DNA from: Clostridium sp. AM30-24
GTDB lineage: Bacteria; Bacillota; Clostridia; Lachnospirales; Lachnospiraceae
Direction of reading: 5' to 3'
Length of the DNA stretch: 64,000 nt
NCBI RefSeq assembly: GCF_003480435.1
Contig: NZ_QUJB01000001.1
Location: 186,001 to 250,000, forward strand
In this document: piece by piece, positions 53,676-62,110 of the stretch
How positions within the stretch are numbered: the first letter of the stretch is position 1
Layout: each line of letters opens with the position of its first letter
Notes under the pieces: model-generated
Seen by the model: only the letters and a program-made list of their open reading frames with translations
Databases searched by the model: none
What the model was told of the DNA's origin: nothing
Position numbers and translations under genes: made by a program

Positions 53676-54419
53676 TCAGATATCTTTCTTTTCGCACAGC
53701 CTGCAGTCAATACAGCGATCTTTGTCAAGGGTCAGTCGATACAGACTGAATCGGTTGAAGCGAGCGTAAAAAGCTCCAAGGGGGCACAGATATTTGCAGA
53801 AGGGACGATAGGTCAGGACAGAAAGAACCATAACGATCACCAATACGGTAAATTTCCATTGAAACAGGAGACCGACTGCCTGCCGCAGACCTTCGTTGGT
53901 CAGCAGGAGCGGGATTCCTGCGCCCAGTGTACCGGCAGGGCATATGTATTTGCAGAACCAGGTGGTTCCCATCCCGTACTGATTCCGAAGCAGGGCCGGC
54001 AACAGGAACACAAACAGAGCAAGTACCACATATTTTATATAACGGAGCCAGCGGTCCAGTTTTGCAGAAATCGTGATCTTTCGGCAGGGGATCCGGTACA
54101 GAAGATCCTGAAGCCACCCGAAGGGACATAAAAAACCGCATACGGCTCTGCCGAGAAAGAGTCCGAACAGCATCAGCATTCCAAGCACATAAAAGGAGAG
54201 ACGGAATTTCCGGCCTCCTGCCAGGGACTGCAGGGAGCCGATGGGACATGCTCCAAGAGCTCCCTGGCAAGAGTAGCAGTTTAAGATGGGTACACAAAAC
54301 ATCTTTGATTTTCCTGTAAAAATATGTCCCCACTGATAACCCAGCGCATAACCGTTAAAGAATACGGCAGAAGCAAGCTGAATCCAGTTCCTTTTTGCAG
54401 ATCGTTTTACTTTCTTCAT
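53676..54419 (-). CDS. Membrane 4Fe-4S ferredoxin-type protein (NapH/YccM-like), C-terminus shortened
   Basis: 247 residues with about five membrane segments and Cys clusters CYSCQGALGACPIGS, CGFLCPFGW, CKYICPAG and CKYLCPLGA that bind iron-sulfur centres or are conserved in the NapH/NosR-like family. The terminal ferredoxin motif begins CIDCRLC and stops after EKKDI, so its fourth Cys and the second cluster are missing compared with relatives. The stop lies 13 bases from the terminator. It may be shortened by an old deletion. Probable role: electron transfer to the neighbouring thiol protein. Confidence 0.78.
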   Translation of the reverse strand: MKKVKRSAKRNWIQLASAVFFNGYALGYQWGHIFTGKSKMFCVPILNCYSCQGALGACPIGSLQSLAGGRKFRLSFYVLGMLMLFGLFLGRAVCGFLCPFGWLQDLLYRIPCRKITISAKLDRWLRYIKYVVLALFVFLLPALLRNQYGMGTTWFCKYICPAGTLGAGIPLLLTNEGLRQAVGLLFQWKFTVLVIVMVLSVLTYRPFCKYLCPLGAFYARFNRFSLYRLTLDKDRCIDCRLCEKKDI

Positions 54420-54424
54420 AATAT

Positions 54425-54595
54425 TTATCCTATGCCGATGCACTGAAGGCAGACAGCAACTGCTTTTTTCAGCACCTCCGCCTGTTCTCCCCTCATGATT
54501 CCATACCCGATACCGGCTGCAGACAGAATCAGGATGATGCCTCTGACTGCCCATAACCGTCTTTCCGATTCGGAACGCTCGGTTGGTTTTATCAT
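54425..54595 (-). CDS. CD1871A-family CXXC-motif small membrane protein
   Basis: 56 residues: polar start, one membrane helix (about 18-36) and a tail ending VAVCLQCIGIG with a CxxC pair. This short family typically sits next to TlpA-like thioredoxins and 4Fe-4S membrane proteins in Clostridia. AAAGGTGG precedes the ATG. It ends five bases before the 4Fe-4S gene start and follows the thioredoxin gene by 28 bases. Confidence 0.75.
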   Translation of the reverse strand: MIKPTERSESERRLWAVRGIILILSAAGIGYGIMRGEQAEVLKKAVAVCLQCIGIG

Positions 54596-54623
54596 CGAAT
54601 AACCACCTTTCCCAATGAAATCT

Positions 54624-55217
54624 TTACTTCTTTTCCTTTACAGCAGCAAGCGCGGCTGTGATACAATCGATATATGTTTTTGCAGTATCCCTGGAAGGGG
54701 CACCTACAAGCGGATCATCTATCGGTTGACCGTTTTTGTCAATAAAGAAGGTGGTAGGGAACCCGCTCAGGTTTTTGTCCATGATCTTGTGAAGGTCTTC
54801 ATTGCCTGTCAGCACCTGGAAGGTGATGCCGGTCTCCTTCACCAGTCTTTTCGCCTCTTCTTCCTCCTCTTCGGCATCCATGCAGACAGTGATAAGATTG
54901 GAGTTCTCAGGGAGATTCCGATAAATCTTTTCCAGCTCCGGCATCTCCTCAACACAGTATTGGCACCAGGTCGTCCATACATTGACCATCGTGATATCAT
55001 AGTCCTTGAAAACGTCCTGTGTCACTGTCGTTCCTTCCAGATCTGCGGTCTGGAAAGAAGAAAGGCTGAAACCGGAAGACGGCTGGCTGATGTCAGAAGA
55101 AGGCTGGGTGACGTCGGAAGAAGCAGGGGTTTCATTCTTTGATGTGCTGCATCCGTTCAGGGAACCAATCAGCAATCCCGCAATCAGACAAAGAGCTAAG
55201 GATTTTTTGTTTTTCAT
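54624..55217 (-). CDS. TlpA/ResA-like thioredoxin-fold lipoprotein
   Basis: About 197 residues. A lipoprotein signal (lipid Cys in SLNGCSTS) and a repetitive Ser/Pro/Gln linker (SSDVTQP, SSDISQP) precede a thioredoxin fold with the active site WTTWCQYC and the cis-Pro loop GFPTTFFID. An extracytoplasmic thiol-disulfide role is expected. Upstream in-frame ATGs at 55232 and 55223 are possible; none has a strong ribosome site. First gene of the three-gene redox set. Confidence 0.85.
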   Translation of the reverse strand: MKNKKSLALCLIAGLLIGSLNGCSTSKNETPASSDVTQPSSDISQPSSGFSLSSFQTADLEGTTVTQDVFKDYDITMVNVWTTWCQYCVEEMPELEKIYRNLPENSNLITVCMDAEEEEEEAKRLVKETGITFQVLTGNEDLHKIMDKNLSGFPTTFFIDKNGQPIDDPLVGAPSRDTAKTYIDCITAALAAVKEKK

Positions 55218-55354
55218 TATCATATATCTCATTTTGAGGAATTGGGGATTTTTTGTACAGGAGTTGGTCCTGATAGATTAAGTGATATGACGACAAATCT
55301 CTTGAAAAATAGCTAAAGAGAGGGTGATATCTATATATATTATTCACAACGTGA

Positions 55355-55571
55355 CTTTGTACCATAATTGGCTAAATATTACGGCTTTGTACCATGTTAC
55401 AAATAAAATTCATTCGACTTTGTACAATAAATTCCTAAAAATAGCATGTTTGTACCATATATAACCTAAAAACATTTTAACACAAATGAAAAAACTGTGG
55501 CACAAAATGACAGAATAGATCTTTGTACCGTAATTACCTAAATTTTTGTACCATAATTACCTATATTGACA
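55355..55571 (+). repeat. Six tandem TTTGTACCATAATTACCTAAA-type boxes at the right end of the island
   Basis: Copies start at about 55355, 55385, 55418, 55448, 55521 and 55544, all in one orientation. Spacing is 30, 33, 30, 73 and 23 bases, so the first four lie about three helical turns apart. Conserved core is TTTGTACCATAAnTnnCTAAA; copies 2 and 3 are the most diverged. The last copy ends in TTGACA, the terminus of the island. Consistent with multiple transposase-binding sites. Confidence 0.75.
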
Positions 55572-55577
55572 GGAATA

Positions 55578-55606
55578 TTGACATTGGGGATGGAATAGAG
55601 TATGAT
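55578..55606 (+). promoter_or_regulatory. Promoter of the TtcA-like gene, adjoining the insertion site
   Basis: TTGACA (55578-55583) and TATGAT (55601-55606) are 17 bases apart. The -35 box shares its first base with the last base of the 7-bp duplicate GGAATAT. A 9-bp inverted repeat (AACTATTCG/CGAATAGTT, 55621-55654) follows in the leader. Confidence 0.7.
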
Positions 55607-55705
55607 ATGGATAGATTTCAAACTATTCGTGAAAGAACAGTTTATCGAATAGTTATGGTGAAATTCCGGTGATTTACCATGTTTTCCATGAAATGAGGTT
55701 TTCTA

Positions 55706-56491
55706 ATGAAATTACAAAGACTTTTAAGCCTGGTTCGTCAGGCTGTTGATGATTATACTCTCATCGATGATCAGGACCATATTGCTGTCGGTGTTTCCGG
55801 CGGTAAGGACAGTCTGGCTCTTCTCTATGCGCTCCATGAACTGCAGCGCTTTTACCCGAAACATTTTACGCTTCATGCATTCACAGTCGATCTCGGATTC
55901 GGAATTCAGGATTTTAGCGGCATAAAGACCTTTTGCGACGGCTTTCAGGTTCCTCTCACGATAATCCCCACCGAGATCGGAAAAATCGTTTTTGAGACCC
56001 GCAAAGAGTCCAATCCATGCTCTCTGTGTGCGAAAATGCGCAAAGGAGCCCTAAATCTTGAGGCAAAGGCCGCCGGATGCAATAAGATCGCTTACGCGCA
56101 TCATAAGGATGATATTATTGAGACGATGCTGTTGTCTTTAATGTTCGAAGGACGTTTTTATACGTTCCCGCCAAAGACATTTTTGGACCGCACAGAGCTC
56201 ACGGTGATCCGGCCGCTCATGTATGTCTCTGAAGCGGATGTAATCGGATTTAAGAATAAATATAACCTTCCGGTGTGCAAAAATCCATGCCCTGCGGATG
56301 GACATACAAAACGCGAATATGTTAAAAATTTAACCAAGCAGTTAAATAAAGATAATCCGGGAATTAAGGAACGGCTGTTTCATGCGGTAATTTCCGGAAA
56401 TATTGAAGGGTGGAATTCTGGGAATATCGGAATGGATGAAATTTGCCATGAAAATGACCGTGAAAGCAAGAATAAAAAGGAGGAATTCTGA
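55706..56491 (+). CDS. TtcA-family tRNA 2-thiolation protein
   Basis: 261 residues of the PP-loop ATPase superfamily: SGGKDS near residues 31-36 binds ATP; CSLCAKMRKG supplies the CxxC, and CPADGHTKRE a third Cys for an iron-sulfur cluster. TtcA thiolates C32 of tRNA. Clostridial members may have other tRNA targets. The start follows TGAGG; the stop overlaps the next gene by one base. Confidence 0.85.
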   Translation: MKLQRLLSLVRQAVDDYTLIDDQDHIAVGVSGGKDSLALLYALHELQRFYPKHFTLHAFTVDLGFGIQDFSGIKTFCDGFQVPLTIIPTEIGKIVFETRKESNPCSLCAKMRKGALNLEAKAAGCNKIAYAHHKDDIIETMLLSLMFEGRFYTFPPKTFLDRTELTVIRPLMYVSEADVIGFKNKYNLPVCKNPCPADGHTKREYVKNLTKQLNKDNPGIKERLFHAVISGNIEGWNSGNIGMDEICHENDRESKNKKEEF

Positions 56492-57543
56492 TGGCCACAC
56501 TCTCCTACCATGAACAGAAAGATATTGAAAATATCAAGAAACTTCGGGAGCTGCAGAAGGAACTCCCTTCGTTCTGCTCCGATTTTTTCCGCGGAATCGA
56601 GACAAGCACGTCCACAAGAACCCGGATTGCCTACGCATATGATCTGAAAATATTTTTTCAGTTCTTAAAGGCCGCCAATCCCGGCACCTTTGACAATCCA
56701 TCCCATACTCTCACACCGTCTGATCTTGAAAAGCTGACGGTGACAGATCTGGAGGAATATATTGATTATCTGAAATGTCATCCGAGTGATACGAATGAAG
56801 ATGTTATAAATACAGAACGTGGACTCATGCGAAAGGTCTCTTCTCTCCGCAGCTTTTACAGTTATTTCTTCCGAAATGAGCTGATCGAGAAGAACCCCGC
56901 CGCCCTCGTGCGCATGCCGAAGCTCCACGAAAAGGAAATAATCCGTCTGGAGATCGATGAGGTGGCAAAGCTCCTCGATGAGGTTGAGGAAGGTGACAAA
57001 CTGACCGAAAAACAGAAGCTTTACCATGAGCGAACAAAAGTTCGTGATCTTGCCATGATGTCACTCCTTCTGGGAACCGGCATCCGCGTCTCCGAATGCG
57101 TCGGATTAAATATCAACGACATCGACCTCGATACCTGCGGTGCCAGAGTCTACCGGAAAGGCGGCAAGGAATCCGTGATCTATTTCAGCGACGAAGTCCG
57201 CGATGTACTGGAAGACTATCTGGACGAGCGCGAAATGATCGATGCCGTCCCTGGAAATGAGGACGCCCTTTTTCTCTCCATGCAACGAAAGCGGATCAAT
57301 GTGCGCAGCGTGGAAAATCTCGTAAAAAAATACGCGAAACTTGTCACACCGCTGAAAAAGATCACCCCGCATAAGCTCCGCAGCACCTACGGTACCAGCC
57401 TTTATCGTGAAACAGGCGATATCTACCTCGTTGCCTCCGTCTTAGGCCATAATGATGTCAATACGACAAGAAAACATTATGCGGCTCAGGAAGAAGAACG
57501 CAGACGGTCGGCGCGGAATGTTGTAAGGCTGCGCGAAGATTGA
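56491..57543 (+). CDS. Tyrosine recombinase (XerC/XerD/XerS-like)
   Basis: 350 residues with a SAM-like N-terminal DNA-binding domain (about 20-145) and a catalytic domain holding Arg in GTGIRVSE, Lys in RKGGKES, His/Arg in PHKLRSTYGT, His in LGHNDVNTT and the Tyr in KHYAAQEE. Overlaps the TtcA-like stop by one base, so co-transcribed. It could resolve chromosome dimers; a role for the neighbouring island is not implied by sequence, since that island uses a different end type. Confidence 0.88.
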   Translation: MATLSYHEQKDIENIKKLRELQKELPSFCSDFFRGIETSTSTRTRIAYAYDLKIFFQFLKAANPGTFDNPSHTLTPSDLEKLTVTDLEEYIDYLKCHPSDTNEDVINTERGLMRKVSSLRSFYSYFFRNELIEKNPAALVRMPKLHEKEIIRLEIDEVAKLLDEVEEGDKLTEKQKLYHERTKVRDLAMMSLLLGTGIRVSECVGLNINDIDLDTCGARVYRKGGKESVIYFSDEVRDVLEDYLDEREMIDAVPGNEDALFLSMQRKRINVRSVENLVKKYAKLVTPLKKITPHKLRSTYGTSLYRETGDIYLVASVLGHNDVNTTRKHYAAQEEERRRSARNVVRLRED

Positions 57544-57641
57544 CATATAAATGAAAAAGTAAAAAAATTTTTTTGATGAAAAAGGCTAATTTCGTACTTT
57601 ATTTCCGTGTAAAGTGAAAACTACCGTTAATCCGCTTTGAC

Positions 57642-57789
57642 ATGACATTTGCAACTTACTATGCCAAGAAACGCGGAGAAGGCAAACCACATCGAGTAGC
57701 CATTACTCATGTGGCCAAAAGGCTTATTTAGAGTCATCTATGCATTGGAGAGGCAAGATATCGACTTTAATGCACAGAAACTTCGTTAA
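57642..57789 (+). pseudogene. IS110-family transposase, C-terminal remnant
   Basis: YAKKRGEGKPHRVAITHVAKRLI followed, after a one-base shift near 57725, by RVIYALERQDIDFNAQKLR and a stop. This is the end of an IS110-type transposase (Tnp20 domain). No more of the element is visible. The rest of 57544-57953 shows no gene; a CCATCTG/CAGATGG inverted repeat lies near 57818-57844. Confidence 0.7.
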
Positions 57790-57953
57790 TCTCTATTGGA
57801 TTAATACTAATTTCTCCCATCTGAAATACGATGTATCCAGATGGCTTATTAAAGTTACCCATTTTTACAATTCAAAAAAGGTTCAAAATTCTCTTGACTG
57901 TTTATAGTTTGTCACCTCCTGGTCTATTTTCTTTCACACTATCACCTCCAGAA

Positions 57954-58325
57954 TCACACGCGCTCAAATGACAGATATCTCGTTCCCTGAAACGTAAGTT
58001 TCCCAATGTCGCCTTCCGCCAGCATTCCATATTCTCTGCCAGAAACCGGCAGTTCCATCCGGTCACCGCTCTCTACCTGAAACGTGACATAGTAGCTGGT
58101 ACTTGAAGTCGAATGGTAGCCATGCGTTCCAGACAGGTCACCCGCATTTGCATGGCTATGATGTGTGATATTTTCACGCTTTGCGACGACGGTTGCACTC
58201 CCCGACAAACGCGGTGACTGATTGTTTTTATGCCATGTTCCGATTCCTGTCACAAACTGGAAGATGATCATGCCAAAAACCATTACGAAGATAATCGGAA
58301 ACATAAACTCAAACAGCATAAACAT
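57954..58325 (-). CDS. DUF2500-type small membrane protein
   Basis: 123 residues. One N-terminal membrane helix (about 5-28) precedes a polar domain with SATVVAKRENITHHSH, a Ser/Thr-rich loop, and YYVTFQVESGDRMELPVSGREYGML typical of DUF2500. AGAGGTGA precedes the ATG at 58325; the longer frame to 58418 has no ribosome site. Function unknown. Confidence 0.75.
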   Translation of the reverse strand: MFMLFEFMFPIIFVMVFGMIIFQFVTGIGTWHKNNQSPRLSGSATVVAKRENITHHSHANAGDLSGTHGYHSTSSTSYYVTFQVESGDRMELPVSGREYGMLAEGDIGKLTFQGTRYLSFERV

Positions 58326-58532
58326 ATAGCTCACCTCTTCTTCATCTTTCGTCCAATGATTACTCTGAGCACAAAACAAACCTAGAAAGGAGTTATTCTG
58401 ATACCTATGATACCACATAAACAGCTTTCTTTGGCAGATATTTTTTCAGATTGCCAGAAAAATTTGAAAATGACAAAACTGCGTTTCTTTCTCTATTAGA
58501 AACCTATATCGATATTGTATTCCATTTCTGGG

Positions 58533-59081
58533 TTATACTCGCTTATAGATAATTGGTTCATCATATCCAAAAGTTTTCTTTCCATTAACTTCCATGCTTT
58601 CAGATACCTCCAGACAACTATCAGAAAACTTTTCCCAAAGCTTAAATGTCATTACCGGTGAAAACTGGCTTGTACTGCCTCCTTCCCAGATTCCATCTTT
58701 CTCATGATAGAGCGCCGGAGTGAATTTTTCAGATTTTTTCAATTCAGTGTAGTCAGCATTTTTCATAGAATCATATGAAAACGTACTTTTATCTTCTCCT
58801 TCTGGTATTTCATAAGAATACAACACAATTCCGTCTTCTTTCTCTGTAATAAGGAAAAGATGTGGGGAAGCATGGCGTTTACCATTTGTCTCATAGTAGC
58901 TTTCTTCAACAACAAATTTACCATTAAAATCTTTAGGAAGGTTCAAAATTTTCTCATTACAGATTGTATTAATGTGTTCTGCATAAGGATATGTTTTCCC
59001 TTCTCTCTGCATATTATCAAACTGCTCTTTGTTATTAAAGTGTCCCGTCATCATATTAATAAAATTATCGAGCTTCATCAT
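58533..59081 (-). CDS. CpcT/CpeT-like protein
   Basis: 182 residues without signal or membrane helix. MMTGHFNNKEQFDNMQ at the start resembles the opening of the CpcT/CpeT family, bilin lyases in cyanobacteria but of unknown role in Firmicutes; FVVEESYYETNGKR and later GGSTSQFSPVMTFKLWEKF fit its beta-barrel. AGGTGAAAGG precedes two adjacent ATG codons. Family call is tentative. Confidence 0.5.
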   Translation of the reverse strand: MMKLDNFINMMTGHFNNKEQFDNMQREGKTYPYAEHINTICNEKILNLPKDFNGKFVVEESYYETNGKRHASPHLFLITEKEDGIVLYSYEIPEGEDKSTFSYDSMKNADYTELKKSEKFTPALYHEKDGIWEGGSTSQFSPVMTFKLWEKFSDSCLEVSESMEVNGKKTFGYDEPIIYKRV

Positions 59082-59154
59082 GCCTTTCACCTCAAAATCC
59101 CAATTTGTTACTCACATGATATCATATTTTTTATTCAATGTCATCCACCTAATT

Positions 59155-59762
59155 TTAGTACACTGCCATTCGGCTTGCTTCTGTAACCGGCATCCGTTTA
59201 ATCTTCTCCTGCATTGTTTCCGTTGCATCTTCATTGAAATGATAACGGACAACATAGCTTCTTGCAATGTCCCATTCCTTAATGGTTTGCCGCAGCGTCT
59301 CGACGGTCTGTTTTTTCTGCTCATTAATGTTCCGGTTTAAAGCCTGTTCAACCTTTTCCGATCTGATAATCGGATATTCGGGAGCCATGGATTGCATGAT
59401 ATCTGCAAATTTACTAATCACAAATGGCGATGCAATCAGATAAATGGCCTTATTCGCACCGGGTGTCAGTACCTGATAGTGATGAATGATATCTGGAAAT
59501 ACAAATCCAACAACAGCTGTTCCCATACCGCCACCAATCTTTACGCCAAGAGATGTACAAGAGTACATAGTTCCGTCAATTCTCTTTCCCTGTGTAAGAT
59601 AAGTGTATTCAGAGCAGGAAGCAATGACTGCATTCATATCTCCCTGCCATGGTCCCTGTCCTAATGCTGCAAGAGCTGTAAACGCCATCATAAGCGGAAT
59701 ATTGCCCATATATCCAGCAACAACAACGAGTGCTCTACCAATGACTGCTAAAACATAACCTC
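59155..59762 (-). pseudogene. GPH-family sugar:cation symporter, C-terminal remnant
   Basis: From about 59762 to the stop the reverse strand encodes GRALVVVAGYMGNIPLMM, ALAALGQGPWQGDMNA, DGTMYSCTSLGVKIGGGMGT and a long polar tail: the second half of a glycoside-pentoside-hexuronide symporter with four or five membrane helices. Upstream sequence in the same frame is antisense to another gene fragment, so the N-terminal half is lost. The frame lacks a real start. Confidence 0.7.
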
Positions 59763-60197
59763 TCAATTCCGGTCGGTTACGAAACAGACATTGATATGTA
59801 TCCACTGGATTTTGAGGAATTTTTGTGGGCCAATGGCGTTGCTTCCCCTGCAATCGATATGCTGAGGCAATGCCTGCTGAAAGAAGTACCGGTTCCGGAA
59901 GCCCTCCATAACCGTATGAAGCAGCTGCTTTTGCAATATACGGTTGTTGGCGGTATGCCTGATGCTGTTCAGACTTTTGTGAATACAAAACAAATGGATG
60001 CAGTACTGCAAATTCAGCGAGATATTGTCCGTTCTTACGAAGATGATATGGTAATTTACGCAGAAAAGAAAGATAAATCAAAGATCAAGGAATGCTTTCA
60101 GTCCATTCCAAAACAGCTCAGTAAGGAAAACAAGAAATTTCAATATTCCGTTGTAAAAAAAGGATCCACTTCATCAAAATTACTTTTATTAACATAA
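59763..60197 (+). pseudogene. AAA-family ATPase (DUF4143-containing) fragment
   Basis: The frame opens SIPVGYETDIDMYPLDFEEFLWA, the middle of the large AAA/DUF4143 family, and continues to VVGGMPDAVQTFV, QIQRDIVRSYEDDM, KIKECFQSIPKQLSKENKKFQYS and KKGSTSSK before a stop. The N-terminal Walker motifs are missing and the C-terminal DUF4143 half is cut. It meets the GPH fragment tail-to-head at about 59762, a rearrangement joint. Confidence 0.7.
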
Positions 60198-60251
60198 TTA
60201 TATTATGTAAACCATCCAAGCAAAAACTTAATTTATACTAAAATACTAAAA

Positions 60252-60283
60252 GCCGCTCGTTCCTTTTCATGGATCCGGGCGGC
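60252..60283 (-). terminator. Terminator of the lipoprotein gene
   Basis: On the reverse strand GCCGCCCG pairs with CGaGCGGC, followed by TTTTAG, nine bases after the lipoprotein stop. Confidence 0.65.
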
Positions 60284-60292
60284 ATATAAATT

Positions 60293-60841
60293 CTATTTGA
60301 TGGTTTGATATTCCAAAAATGAAATCAATTCATTTAAATTTAATTCTACATTCTTAGGAATCGTTAATTCCAGCATATTCGTCTGATCCTGGAGCCATAA
60401 ATAGTCTCTCTGCTCCTCTTCTTCCGAATAATAATATTCAAAACCATCCTGTACTTCTTTTGAACCTGCGTCTGGATTGTTTCTGATCATTGTCTCCAAA
60501 CCACTCTTTCCATCAGAAAGTCTGTGTGTAAATAGGACAAATCCATTGTCATAGTGGCAGGAAAAATATCCCTCCCGGACCTGAATGTCCTTCAAGGATG
60601 TCTTCCATGGATTGTTATCATTGATCCAGTAAATCCGCTCGGTTGGAAGTTCTGATCGTATATTAGGCGAGTCTGAAGTCTGATATGCATAGATAAAGCT
60701 CTCTAAATTTTTGTATGTATCCGGTGTGCTAAGCACGCATTCCTCTGTCTCTGTTGAGGTGTCTGCACTTTCATTCGTTTGGTTCAGGCAGCCAGAAATG
60801 AGCAGTGCGGCAGTCAAACATAATGCCATATATTTTCTCAT
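60293..60841 (-). CDS. Predicted lipoprotein of unknown function
   Basis: 182 residues. Signal helix MRKYMALCLTAALLISGC with lipid Cys near 18, short acidic linker, then a mixed alpha/beta domain with aromatic-rich strands (ERIYWINDNNPWKT, YFSCHYDNGFVLFTHR). GAGGTGTAAGGG precedes the ATG at 60841. No family recognised. Confidence 0.7.
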   Translation of the reverse strand: MRKYMALCLTAALLISGCLNQTNESADTSTETEECVLSTPDTYKNLESFIYAYQTSDSPNIRSELPTERIYWINDNNPWKTSLKDIQVREGYFSCHYDNGFVLFTHRLSDGKSGLETMIRNNPDAGSKEVQDGFEYYYSEEEEQRDYLWLQDQTNMLELTIPKNVELNLNELISFLEYQTIK

Positions 60842-60883
60842 ACCCTTACACCTCACTCATGAAATCCATTGCGGCTGCTCCAT

Positions 60884-62110
60884 TTACTTCTCTTCCATCA
60901 ACAGCCGATACAACGTAGGCTCCGCATGAATCTCCCGAAGGATCGCCTCGATCACCTCCCGGTTCTCCTTCCGTTTCCCCTGCTTTACCGCCCTGATCAA
61001 AAGATTCTTCGGCGTATGCTCCATATCGATAAACTCCAGGATCTGCACCCGGTATCCCATGGCCTCCAGCACTTCCGCACGAAGGGCATCTGTATAAAGC
61101 GCTGCCATCCGCTCCTTGATAATTCCATAATGGAACACCGGTGCAAACAACTCGCTCTTCATCTGCTTATTCACCTCATGCTGACAGCAGGGAACTGACA
61201 GGATCACCTTCGCATTCCAGCGGACCGCCTTCTCCAGTGCGTAATCCGTCGCCGTATCACACGCATGGAGCGTCACGACCATATCGACCTCATCCGTTCC
61301 CTCGTAGGAAGCAATATCCCCATGAAGAAACTCCAGAGATTCATATCCAAATTTCTTCGCAAGACGGGAACAGTGCTCGATCACGTCCGTCTTCAGGTCC
61401 AGACCTGTGATCCGTACCGGGTAGCCCTTTAAGACCTTGAGATAATAGTACATCGCAAAGATCAGATAAGACTTTCCACAGCCAAAATCAATGATCCTGG
61501 TCTCCTGATTCTTATCAAGCTTCGGAAGCACGTCCTCAATAAACTCCAGGAACCGGTTGATCTGGCGGAACTTATCGTACTTTGCGTGGACGATCGCCCC
61601 GTCCTTCGCCTGGACACCAAGTTCCACAAGGAACGGAACCGGAATTCCCTCTTCCAGGATATACCGTTTCTTCCGGTTATGGGAAAGTCCGCCAGCCCAC
61701 GCAGCCTTAAGAGCCGCGTCAGAACCACCGGTGGACCCGCTATCCTGGCCGGAAGCGGAAGCTGCCACATTTGCCACAACCGCCTTTTTCTTCACCTTTA
61801 CGGTAACTTTCCCCTTCTTACTCACAAGAACCGTTCCGCTCTTATCCTGCGCCTCCAGCTGAAGCTGCCGGAAGCTTGTCTCCATAAGACCTTGCAGATA
61901 ATCCACCGCTTCCTCCGCGGTGAGATTCTTGTGGAATGCCTGCTTTCCGATAAACTCCTCTGCCTGGAAATGCAGGACGCCTTTCGCCAGTACCGGACGG
62001 ATCTTTGCTTTCAGAAAATCGTTCTTCTCCGCCTGCCCGCTGGCCGTGGCCTGGATCAGACGCTCATTAAAAAAATCAGTGAGTACACTGTGAAGCTCTC
62101 TCTTTTCCAT
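60884..62110 (-). CDS. SAM-dependent methyltransferase (Methyltransf_32 type)
   Basis: 408 residues. A helical N-terminal region (about 1-95) and a Lys/Ala/Ser-rich linker (about 100-130) precede a Rossmann methyltransferase with RIIDFGCGKSYL (SAM loop, near 205), ITGLDLK, and LHACDTATDYALEKA, then SVPCCQHEVN. The CC-H motif and this layout fit the GSTCD-like class thought to act on RNA. ATG overlaps the phosphatase stop (TGATG), so the two are coupled. Confidence 0.82.
   Translation of the reverse strand: MEKRELHSVLTDFFNERLIQATASGQAEKNDFLKAKIRPVLAKGVLHFQAEEFIGKQAFHKNLTAEEAVDYLQGLMETSFRQLQLEAQDKSGTVLVSKKGKVTVKVKKKAVVANVAASASGQDSGSTGGSDAALKAAWAGGLSHNRKKRYILEEGIPVPFLVELGVQAKDGAIVHAKYDKFRQINRFLEFIEDVLPKLDKNQETRIIDFGCGKSYLIFAMYYYLKVLKGYPVRITGLDLKTDVIEHCSRLAKKFGYESLEFLHGDIASYEGTDEVDMVVTLHACDTATDYALEKAVRWNAKVILSVPCCQHEVNKQMKSELFAPVFHYGIIKERMAALYTDALRAEVLEAMGYRVQILEFIDMEHTPKNLLIRAVKQGKRKENREVIEAILREIHAEPTLYRLLMEEK

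Larger units (their letters stand above)
43457..55571. mobile_element. 12.1-kb transposon-like island bounded by 28-bp inverted repeats and a 7-bp target duplication
   Basis: The left end (43457-43484, TGTCAGTTTAGGTAAAAATG...) and the reverse complement of the right end (55544-55571, TGTCAATATAGGTAATTATG...) agree at 23 of 28 positions and both begin TGTCA. The seven bases before the left end (43450-43456) and after the right end (55572-55578) are both GGAATAT; the identity runs on to GGAATATTG if the first bases of the ends are counted. The right end holds six copies of the internal box, the left end one. Terminal TGT/ACA with several internal boxes is the style of rve-type DDE transposons (Tn7, Mu, Tn552, IS21). 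No transposase is inside; most inner genes of mobile origin are broken, so this is probably a decayed or trans-mobilised island. Confidence 0.72.

Noticed and set aside
56491..57543. Tyrosine recombinase as the integrase of the 12-kb island
   Set aside because: It lies outside the right end and is coupled to the TtcA-like gene. The island has inverted ends and a target duplication, which tyrosine recombinases do not make.
57880..57950. Eleven-codon reverse frame with a good GGAGGTGAT site downstream of the DUF2500 gene
   Set aside because: Too short to support and without similarity; recorded only because the ribosome site is strong.
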